Positions 54,927 to 64,000 of a stretch of 64,000 nt of DNA are shown here, one piece after another. Within the stretch, counting starts at the first letter, position 1; each line of letters starts with the position of its first letter. The stretch covers positions 186,001 to 250,000 of the forward strand of contig NW_026577927.1 in assembly GCF_029407905.1 (NCBI RefSeq), read 5' to 3'. Both the position numbers and the translations under genes were made by a program. The notes below the pieces were generated by a model. It was not told the DNA's origin. It ran no database searches and saw nothing but the letters and a program-made list of their open reading frames with translations. This DNA is from Bubalus kerabau. Taxonomy: Eukaryota; Chordata; Mammalia; Artiodactyla; Bovidae.

Positions 54927-57900
54927 CTCCTCTCTCAGGAACATTCTTGGCTCCTATCGAGACACCTCTGTGCCTGTAGCTACACATGCAACGTAGGGGC
55001 AAAGGGAGCCAGATTCTTTCCGTGGGGTGCTGATGCTTTGTGGCAAAGCACCTGCTTGAGAATCCATCAGCTTACGCTTCCCTCGCCTTGACAGAGGTCT
55101 CATTGCTGTAGCCCTTGGCAGTTTGGAAAGAAGAGGACCCTTACCTTTCATAAAGTGGGCCCTTGTCCTAGTTTGAAAGGAAAGGCAAGAGCTGAGCTGA
55201 GGCCAATAAGGCGCCAGTCAAGTCTGACATATTCCCGAAGCCTGCTCCTTCATGGAAAATAACGCTGTAATCTAGGAATGTCTCTGCAAGGCTGGCAAAG
55301 GGCAGTCAGGAGCCTGCACCCTGCCTCTGGAATTACCGACTTCTGAACAGATCTGGAGGTCTCCCTTAGGGGAAGCTAACCCATTCTTCCAAATAGAGGC
55401 TTCCAAACGCAGGCCGCTTGGCTGCCTCTTGCTCTCTGAAGGAGGCCTGCTTTTCCCGCCTCCTAGGAACCCCACATCCCAGCCTCTGGGAAAAGCGGAT
55501 CTTGAAGATCTTTTCTCAGGGGTTGTTTCCTCGGAGCTGGGGCCGAGCCTGGAGCCCCAAACGCACAGGGCAAGAAAAACGACATGGACAAGTCTTTGCT
55601 CTCTAGGAGAGCTCTAGTGAACTTCACTCTGTCACGAACATTCTTGATACATATGGAGACACCCCTATGTGTGAAGCTGCGTACCCAACATGGGGGCACA
55701 GAGAGCCTGATTCTCTCTGTGTAGCTTTAAAGATGTCGTTCAAAAAACACCTTGAAAATCCATACAATGCTCTTCCTTATCCGTGACAGAGTTCTCATTG
55801 CTGTAGCCCTTGGCAGTTTTTAGAAATCCGCACCCAAACCCTTCTCCAAGTAGTCCTGGGTCCTAGTTCGGAGGAACATGCAATGGCGGAGCTGAGGCCA
55901 GTAAGGCACCAGTCAGGTCTCACACACTCTGGCAGCCTGCTCCTCCAGGGGCAGTAAGGCCTCTTTTTCTCTGCAGGAGGCTCGCTTGCCTTGCCTTCTG
56001 TGAACTGCGTTTCCCAGTCTGGACGAAAAGCAGTTCCTGGAGGTGTTTTCTCAGGAGTTTCTTCCTCGGAGCTGGGGCGAACATCGGGAACCCAACTCAC
56101 AGGGGAAGGCAAAACCATATGGACAGGTCTATGCTCCATAGCAGAGCTCTAGTGAGCCTCATCTCCCAGGAACATTCTTGGCTCCTATAGAGACACCTCT
56201 GTGTTTGAAGCTACACACCCAACATAGGGGCAAATGCAGCCTGATTCTCTCCGTGGGGTGCAGATGCTTTGTGGCAAAGCACATGTTTGAGAATCCATCC
56301 GCTTCCACTTCCCTCTCTTTGACAGAGGTGTCTTTGCTGTAGCCTTTGGCAGTTTGGAAAGAAGAGGACCCTTACCCTTCACCAAGTAGGCCCTTGTCCT
56401 AGTTTGAACGGAAAGGCGATAGCTGAGCTGAGGCCAGTAAGGCGCCAGTCAAGTCTGACATATACCTGAAGCCTGCTCCTTAATGGAAAATAACGCTAGA
56501 ATCTAGAAATGTCTTTGCAAGGCTGGCAAAGGACAGTCAGGAACATCGACCCTGCCTCTGGAATTTCCGTCTTCTGAGCAGATCTGGAGGTCTTCTTTTG
56601 GAGAAGCTAACCATTCCTTCCAAAGAGAGGCTTCCAAACACAGGCTAGTTGGCTGCCTCTACTTGCCCGAAGGAGGCTTGCTTGTTCCGCTTCCTGTGAA
56701 CTCTGCTTCCCGCCTGGGGGAAAAGTGGTTCTTGGAGATCTTTTTTCAGGGGCTATTTCAACGGAGTTGGAGCTGAGCCCGGAGACCCACACGCACAGAG
56801 GAAGGCAAAACCACATGGACAAGTCTTTGCTCTGTAGGAGAACTCTAGTTAACCTCAGTATGTGAGGAAAGTCTTGGATTCTACGGGGATACCTCTGTGT
56901 GTGGAGCTGCATACCCAACAAGGGGAACACAGGGCCTGATTCTCTCTTTGCAGCTTTGAAGCTGTCATTCAAACAACAGATTGAGAATCCATACAATGCT
57001 CTCCCTTACCTCTGAGAGACTTCTCATTGCAGTAGCCCTTGGCAGTTTTTACAAATCCGCACCCAAACCCTTCTCCAAGTAGGCCTGGGTCCTAGTTTGG
57101 ATGGCCATGCAATGGCGGAGCTGAGGTCAGTAAGGCACCAGTCAGGTGCCACACACTCTGGCAGCCTGCTCCTCCAGGGACAGTAAGGCCTATTTTTCCC
57201 TGCGGGAGGCTCGCTTGCCTTGCCTCCTGTGAACTGCGTTTCCCAGCCTGGGCAAAAAGCGGTTCCTGGAGATCTTTTCTCAGGGGCTCTATCCCCAGAG
57301 CTGGGGTGGACCTCGGGGACCCATCTCACAGGGGAAGGAAAAACCACATGGACAGGTCTATGCTCTGTAGGAGACGTTAGTGTGTCTCATCTCTTAGGAA
57401 CATTCTTGGCTCGTACAGAGACACCTCTGTGTGTAAAGCTACACACCGAACATAGGGGCACAGGGAGCCTGATTCTCTCCGTGGGGTGCTGATGCTTTGT
57501 GGCAAAGCACCTGTTTGAGAATACATCCGCTTACGCTTCCCTCGCCTTGACAGAGGTCTCATTGCTGTGTCTCTTGGCACTTTGGAAAGAAGCAGACCCT
57601 TACCCTTCACCAAGTAGGCCCTGATCCTAGTTTGAAAGGAAAGGCAATAGCTGAGCTGAGGCCAGTAAGGCACCTGTCAACTCTGACATATTCCCGATGC
57701 CTGCTCCTTCATGGAAAATATTGCTAGAATCTAGGAATGTCTTTGCAAGGCTGGCAAAGGGCAGTCAGGAACCTCGACCCTGCCTCTGGAATATCTATCT
57801 TCTGAGCAGATCTGGAGGTCTCCTTCTGGAGAAGCTAACCCATTCCTTGCAAATAGAGGCTTCCAAACACAGGCTAGTTGGCTGCCTCTTCTTGCCTGAA

Positions 57901-60900
57901 GGAGGCTTGCTTTTCCTGCCTCCTATGATCCCTGGTTTCCAGCATGGGGGAAAAGCAGATTCTTGGAGATCTTTGCTCAGGGGTTGTTTCCACGGAGCTG
58001 GGGTTGTGCCCAGAGACCCACACATACAGGGGAAGGCAAAACCACATGAACAAGTCTTTGCTTTCTAAGAGAGCTCTAGTGAACCTCAGTCTTTGACGAA
58101 CGTTCTTGGCTCCTATGCGGACACCTCTGTGTGTGAAACTGCGTACCCAACATGGCGGCAGAGAGCCTGATTCTCTCTGTGCAGGTTTAATGCTGTCGTT
58201 CAGAAAACAGCTTGAGAATCCATACAATTCTCGCCCTTACCTCTGAGAGAGTTCTCATTGCAGTGGCCCTTGGCAGTTTGTAGAAATCTGCACCTAAACC
58301 CTTCTCCAAGTAGGCCTGAGTCCCAGTTCGGAGGAACAAGCAATGGCGGAGCTAAGACCAGTATGGCACCAGTCAGTTTTCACACACTCTGGCAGCCTGC
58401 TCCTCCAGGGACAGTAAGGCTTCTTTTTCTCTGCAGGAGGCTCACTTGCCTTACTTCCTGTGAACAGCTTTTCCCAGCCTGGGCGAAAAGCGGTTCCTGG
58501 AGATCTTTTCTCAGAGGCTGTTTTCTAGGAGCTGGGGCGGACCTCGGGGACCCAACTCACAGGGGAAGGCGAAACCACATGTACAGGTGAGCACTCTGTA
58601 GGAGAGCTCTTGTGAGCCTCATCTCTCAGGAACATTCTTGGCTCCTGTAGAGACACCACTGTGTGTGAATCTACACACCCCACATAGGGGCAAAGGGAGC
58701 CTGATTCCCTCCGTGGGGTGCTGATGCTTGGTGGCAAAGAACCTTCCTGATAATCCATCCGCTTATGCTTCCCTCGCATTTACGGAGGTCTCATTGCTGT
58801 AGCCCTCGGCAGTTTGGAAAGAAGAAGACCCTTACCCTTCATAAAGTAGGGCCTTGTCCTACTTTGAATGGAAAGGCAATAGCTGAGCTGAGGCCAAAAA
58901 GGCGCCAGTCAAGTCTGACATATTCCCAAAGCCTGCTTCTTCAGGAAGGTAACTGTAGAATCTAGGAATGTCTTTGCAAGGCTGGCAAAGGGCAGTCAGC
59001 ACCCTGCAAACTGCCTCTGGAATTACCGACTTCTGAACAAATCTGGAGGTCTCCCTTAGGGGAAGCTAACCCATTCTTCCAAATTGAGGCTTCCAAACGC
59101 AGGCCGCTTGGCTGCCTCTTGCTCTCTGAATGAGGCCTGCTTTTCCCGCCTCCTATGAACCCCACATCCCAGCCTCTGGGAAAAGCGGATTTTGAAGATC
59201 TTTTCTCAGGGGTTGTTTCCACGGAGCTGGGGCCGAGCTTGGAGCCCCAAACGCACAGGGCAAGAAAAACCACATGGACAAGTCTTTGCTCTCTAGGAGA
59301 GCTCTAGTGAACCTCACTCTGTCAGGAACGTTCTTTTTCCTATGGAGACACCCCTGTCTGTGAAGCTGTGTACCGAACATGGAGACACAGAGTCTGATTC
59401 TCTCTGTGCAGCTTTGAAGCTGTCGTTCAAACAACAGCTTGAAAATCCATACAATGCTCTTCCTTACCCGTGACACAGTTCTCATTGCTATACCCCTTGG
59501 CAGTATTTAGAAATCCATACCCAAACCCTTCTCCTAGTAGGCCTGGGTCCTAGTTCAGAGGAACATGCAATGGCGGAGCTGAGGCCAGTAAGGCACCAGT
59601 CAGGTCTCACACACTCTGGCAGCCTGATCGTCCAGGGACACTAAGGCCTGTTGTGCCTTGCAGGAGGCTCGCTTGCGTTACCTCCTGTGAACTGCGTTTA
59701 CCAGCCTGGGGGAATAGCGGTCCCTGGAGATCTTTTCTCAGGGGCTCCTTCCCCTGAGCTGGGGCGGACCTCGGGGACCCAACTCACAGGGCAAGGCAAA
59801 ACCATATGGACAGGTCTATGCTCTGTAGCAGACTTCTAGTGAACCTCATCTCTCAGGAACATTCTTGGCTCCTATAGAGACACTTCTGTGTGTGAAGCTG
59901 CGTACCTAACATAGGGGCACAGAGAGCCTGATTCTCTCAGTTCATTTTGACGCAGTCGTTCAGAAAACAGCTTGAGAATCCATAAAATGCTCTCCCTTAC
60001 CGCTGAGAGAATTCTCACTGCTGTAGCCCTTGGCACTTTGTAGAAATCCACAGCCAAACGCTTCTCCAAATAGGCCTGGGTCCTAGTTCGGAGGAACAGG
60101 CAATGGCGGAACTGAGGCCAGCAAGGCAACAGTCAGGTTTCACACACTCTGGCAGCCTGATCCTCCAGGGTCAGTAAGGCCTCTTTTTCTCTGCAGGATA
60201 TTCGCTTGCCTTACTTCCTGTGAACAGCGTTTCCCAGCCTCAGCGAAGCGGTTCCTGGAGATCTTTTCTCAGGGACAGTTTCCCCGGAGGTGTGGCGGAC
60301 CTCGGGGACCCAACTCACAGGGGAAGGAAAAACCACATGGACAGGTCTATGCTCTGTAGGAGAGGTTTAGTGAACCTAATCTCTCAGGAACATTCTTGGC
60401 TCCTATAGAGACAACTCTGTGTGTGAAGCTACACTCCCAACATTGGGGAACAGGGATCTTGGTTCTCTCCGTGGGGTGCTGATGCTTTGTAGTAAAGCAC
60501 CTGCTTGAGAATCCGTCCTCTTAGGCTTCCCTCGCCTTGACAGAGGTCTCATTGCTGTAGCCCTTGGCAGTTTCAAAGAAGACCCTTACCCTTCATAAAG
60601 TAGGCCCTTGTCCTAGTTTGAATGGAAAGGCAATAGCTGAGCTGAGGCCAATAAGGAGCCAGTCCCCTCTGACACATTCCCGAAGCCTGCTCCTTCATGG
60701 AATATAACTCTAGAATGTTGGAATGTCTTTGCAAGGCTGGCAAAGGGCAGTCAGGAACCAGCACCCTGCCTCTGGAATTACCGACTTCTGAGCAGATCTG
60801 GAGGTCTCCTTTAGGAGAAGCTAACCCATTCCTTCCAAATAGAGGCTTCAAAACACAGGCAGGTTGGCTGCCTTTCGTGCCCGAAGGAGGCTTGCTTTTC

Positions 60901-63900
60901 TCTCCTCCTATGAACCCCAGTTCCCAGCCTCTGGGAAAAGCGTATCTTGAAGATATTTTCTCAGGGGTTGTTTCCACGGAGCTGGGGCCGAGCCCGGGGC
61001 CCAAAGGCACAGGGGAAGGCAAGACCACATGGACAGGTCTATGCTCTGTAGCAGACCTCTAGTGAACCTCATCTCTCAGGAGCATTCTTGGCTCCTATAG
61101 AGACACCTCTGTGTGTGAAGCTGCGTACCTAACATAGGGGCAGAGAGAGCCTGATTCTCTCTGTTCATTTTGACGCTGTCGTTCAGAAAACAGCTTGAGA
61201 ATCCATAAAATGCTCTCCCTTACCACTGAGAGAATTCTCACTGCTGTAGCCCTTGGCACTTTGTAGAAATCTGCACCCAAACGCTTTTCCAAGTAGGCCT
61301 GGGTGCTAGCTCGGATGAACAGGCAATGGCGGAGCTGAGGCCAGTAAGGCAACAGTCAGGTTTCACACATTCTGGCAGCCTGCTCCTCCAGGGACTGTAA
61401 GGCCTCTTTTACTCTGCAGGAGATTCGCTTGCCTTACTTCCTGTGAACAGCATTTCCCAGCCTCGGCGAAGGGGTTCCTGGAGATCTTTTCTCAGGGACA
61501 GTTTCCCCGGAGGTGTGGTGGACCTCGAGGACCCAACTCACAGGGGAAGGCAAAACCACATGGACAGGTCTATGCTCTGTAGGAGAGGTTTAGTGAACCT
61601 AATCTCTCAGGAACATTCTTGGCTCCTATAGAGACAACTCTGTGTGTGAAGCTACACTCCCAACATTGGTGCACAGGGAGCTTGATTCTCTCCGTGGGGT
61701 GCTGATTGTTTGTGGCAAAGCACCTGCTTGAGGATCCATCCTCTTAGGCTTCCCTCACCTTGACAGAGGTCTCATTGCTGTAGCCCTTGGCAGTTTGCAA
61801 AGAAGAAGACCCTTACCCTTCATAAAGTAGGGCCTTGTCCTAGTTTGAATGGAAAGGCAATAGCTGAGCTGAGGTCAATAAGGAGCCAGTCCCGTCTGAC
61901 ACATTCCCGAAGCCTGCTCCTTCATGGAAAATAACTCTAGAATCTAGGAATATCTTTCAAGGCTAGCAAAGGACAGTCAGGAACCAGTACCCTGCCTCTG
62001 GAATTACCGACTTCTGAGCAGATCTGGAGGTCTCCTTTAGGAGAAGCTAACCCATTCCTTCCAAATAGAGGCTTCAAAACACAGGCAGGTTGGCTGCCTT
62101 TCATGCCCGAAGGAGGCTTGCTTTTCTCTCCTCCTATGAACCCCAGTTCCCAGCCTCTGGGAAAAGCGTATCTTGAAGATATTTTCTCAGGGGTTGTTTC
62201 CACGGAGCTGGGGCCGAGCCTGGAGACCCAAAGGCACAGAGGAAGGCAAGACCACATGGACAAGCCTTTGCTCTTTAGTATAGCTCTAATGAACCTCACT
62301 CTGTCAGGATCTTTCTTGATTCCTACGGAGACACACCTGTGTGTGAAGCTGTGGCCACAGAGAGCCTGATTACCCCTGTGCAGCGCTGAGTCTGGGCGGC
62401 TAAACAACAGCTTGGGAATGCAGCCTGGGGCGCTTCCCTTCCCTCTGACAGAGCTCTCCTTCGGTCCCTAAGCCCTCTGCAAGTAGGCATGGATCATAGG
62501 TGCAAAGGGAAGGGAAGAGCGGAGCTGAGGCCAGTAAGGCGCCCGCCAGTCACGTCTCCCCCACTTCTGCAGTCTGTTCCTTCCCCTGCGTGAAAGCTAG
62601 AAGCTGGGAATGGCTTGGCGAGGCTCGCCCAGGCAGAGCAGCCTCTAGGCCGGGGCTCTGCGATATCGCGCCTGGGCGCAGATCTGGAGCTCCGCCGGAG
62701 TGGAAGCTCATTCGGTCCTTCCCAATACAGGCTTTCAAGCACCCGACGGCGGCCTGACTCTATTCTCCCGCGTGCTGGGAGTGGGCTTCCAATCCAGGGC
62801 ACAGAGCACTGCCTGGAGCTCTCTGCTCAGGGGCTGGTTCCCCTGCACTGGGACTGTGCTAGGGAGCCCAAAGGCACAGGGGAAGGCCCCAAACCACATG
62901 CACATGACTCTGCTCTGGAGCTGAGCTCCGGGGAAGCCCAGTCTGTAAGGCGGTTTCTGAACACAAACGGAGGAACACTCTGGCTGTCGAGCTCCCTCCC
63001 CATGACAGGGGCACTGGGATCCTGATTCCCTCCGTTCAGCGCTGAGTCTGGGCTACCAAGCAACAGCTTGGGAATGCAACCTGGGGCATTTCCCTTCCCT
63101 CAGACAGAGGTCTCCTTGCGGGAGGCTTTCGCAGTTTGCACACCCCCGTGCCCTAAGCCGTCTGCAAGGAGGCCTGGCTCCTAGGTCCAAAGGGAAGGCA
63201 AGAGCGGAGCTGAGGCCAGTCAGGAGCCAGTCATGTCGCCCACACTCCCGCAGCTTGCTCCTTTGCAGGTGCAAACGCTAGAAGCTGGGAAGGGCTTGGC
63301 GAGGCTCGCCCAGGCAGAGCAGCCTCTCGACAGGGGCTCTGTCCTATCGCGCCTGGGCGCAGGTCTGCAGCTCCGCCGGTGTGGAAGCTCACTCGGTCCT
63401 TTCCAATACAGGCTTGCAAGGACCCGCCGGCAGCCTAACTCATCTCTCCTGTGTGCTGGGACTGGGCATCCAGGCCTGGGCACAAAGCACTGCCTGGAGC
63501 TCTTTGCTCAGGGGCTGGTTCCCCTACGCTGGGGCTGTGCTAGGGAGCCCAAACGCACATGTCAAGGCCCCAAAACACATCCACACGTCTCTGCTCTGCA
63601 ACAGAGCTCCAGGGAAGCCCAGTCTGGCAGGCGCTTTCTGGGCACAAACGGAGGAACACTCTGGCTGTGGAGCTTCCTCCCCAAGACAGGGGCACTAGGA
63701 CCCTGATTCCCTCCGTTTACCGCTGAGTCTGCATCGCCAAGCAACAGCTTGGGAACGCAGCCTGGGGCGCTTCCCTTCCCTCGGACAGAGCTCTCCTTGA
63801 GGTAGGCCTTGGTAGTTTGCATACAATGGGGCCCTAAGCCCTCTGCAAGTTGGCCTGGCTCCTAGGTCCAAAGGGCAGGCCAGAGCGGAGCTGAGGCTGT

Positions 63901-63971
63901 CAGGCTCCAGACACATCTCCCATACTCCTACATCCTGCTCCTACCCGGGCGTGAACGCTAGAAGCTGGGAA

Positions 63972-64000
63972 GGTACCTGGACCGTGCAGGGGCGGGGCGA
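63972..64000 (+). repeat. Start of the next VNTR-B block (truncated by window end)
   Basis: After 'gctagaagctgggaagg' the sequence 'tacctggaccgtgcagg' and a GC-rich run reproduce the satellite-to-minisatellite junction at 25982. This indicates that the composite unit repeats at least once more beyond the window. Confidence 0.8.

Larger units (their letters stand above)
51143..63971. repeat. Second satellite (0.69/0.54 kb; satellite II-like) array 2
   Basis: Monomer anchors near 51148, 51836, 52372, 53067, 53600, 55598, 56134, 56830, 57364, 58060, 58594, 59288, 59820, 60352, 61044, 61575, 62270, 62913 and 63594. After subtracting the LTR, spacings alternate between ~692 and ~534 bp, giving a ~1,230 bp dimer. 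The short form lacks about 160 bp between the 'cagcctgctcct' box and the 'gcaggaggctcgcttgcc' box; the long form there carries 'ctagaatctaggaatgtctt' and 'agcagatctggaggtctcc'. The final three monomers are the GC-rich ~0.68 kb subtype, as in array 1. A further ~3.69 kb periodicity (55.2 against 58.9 kb) is visible. Confidence 0.75.
26881..64000. repeat. Composite macrosatellite unit, copy 2 (3' end outside window)
   Basis: Second copy of the composite unit. It is longer than copy 1 because the 0.69/0.54 kb satellite occupies 12.8 kb here against 3.6 kb, and satellite I has a net gain of one monomer. The unit ends just inside VNTR-B, whose first bases are visible at 63972-64000. Offsets to copy 1 step as follows: 27,474 at VNTR-A, about 26,072 after loss of one satellite monomer, about 28,787 after a two-monomer gain, and about 37,990 in the last monomers of the second satellite. 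Each step marks an insertion or deletion of repeat units. Confidence 0.85.

Overview
The window is repetitive ruminant nuclear DNA, most likely from cattle or a close bovine relative. It contains a Bov-A2 SINE and a BovB LINE 3' end, both ruminant repeats. It also carries two long arrays of a ~1,402 bp, TCGAG-rich satellite whose period and texture match bovine satellite I (the 1.715 g/ml satellite); the sheep and goat homologue is known to be only about 0.8 kb. I found no gene I would defend as protein-coding. The many open frames come from GC-rich satellite with few stop codons. No rRNA, tRNA or CRISPR array was seen.

The window holds almost two copies of one very large composite unit. Phased at the start of the AT-rich segment (U), the order is: U (~3.4 kb, with the SINE and LINE pieces), a GC-rich minisatellite block (VNTR-A, ~1 kb, ending in a poly(A) signal), the 1.4 kb satellite array, a second satellite array of ~0.69/0.54 kb monomers, and a second 5'-truncated minisatellite block (VNTR-B) that runs into the next U.

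Copy 1: U 1-2838 (its first ~515 bp lie outside the window), VNTR-A 2839-3880, satellite I 3881-22355, second satellite 22356-25981, VNTR-B 25982-26880. Copy 2: U 26881-30312, VNTR-A 30313-31355, satellite I 31356-51142, second satellite 51143-63971, and the first bases of VNTR-B at the window end. The distance between equivalent points is 27,474 bp measured at VNTR-A and about 37,990 bp measured at VNTR-B. The copies differ by whole-monomer gains and losses, by a long expansion of the second satellite, and by one solo LTR present only in copy 2.

The copies can be read as a record of unequal exchange. Array 1 of the second satellite looks like array 2 with ~9.2 kb removed by one crossover that can be placed within 37 bp. 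Array 2 of satellite I has lost one monomer near its 5' end and gained a recent 2,818 bp two-monomer duplication. The 1,297 bp solo LTR (minus strand, class II/ERVK-like, perfect 6 bp target duplication) interrupts the second satellite in copy 2. The minisatellite blocks are CpG-rich. All complete copies keep a consensus splice donor and two of three keep AATAAA, so they are the best candidates for transcription in the window. A pericentromeric location is inferred from the satellite content only.
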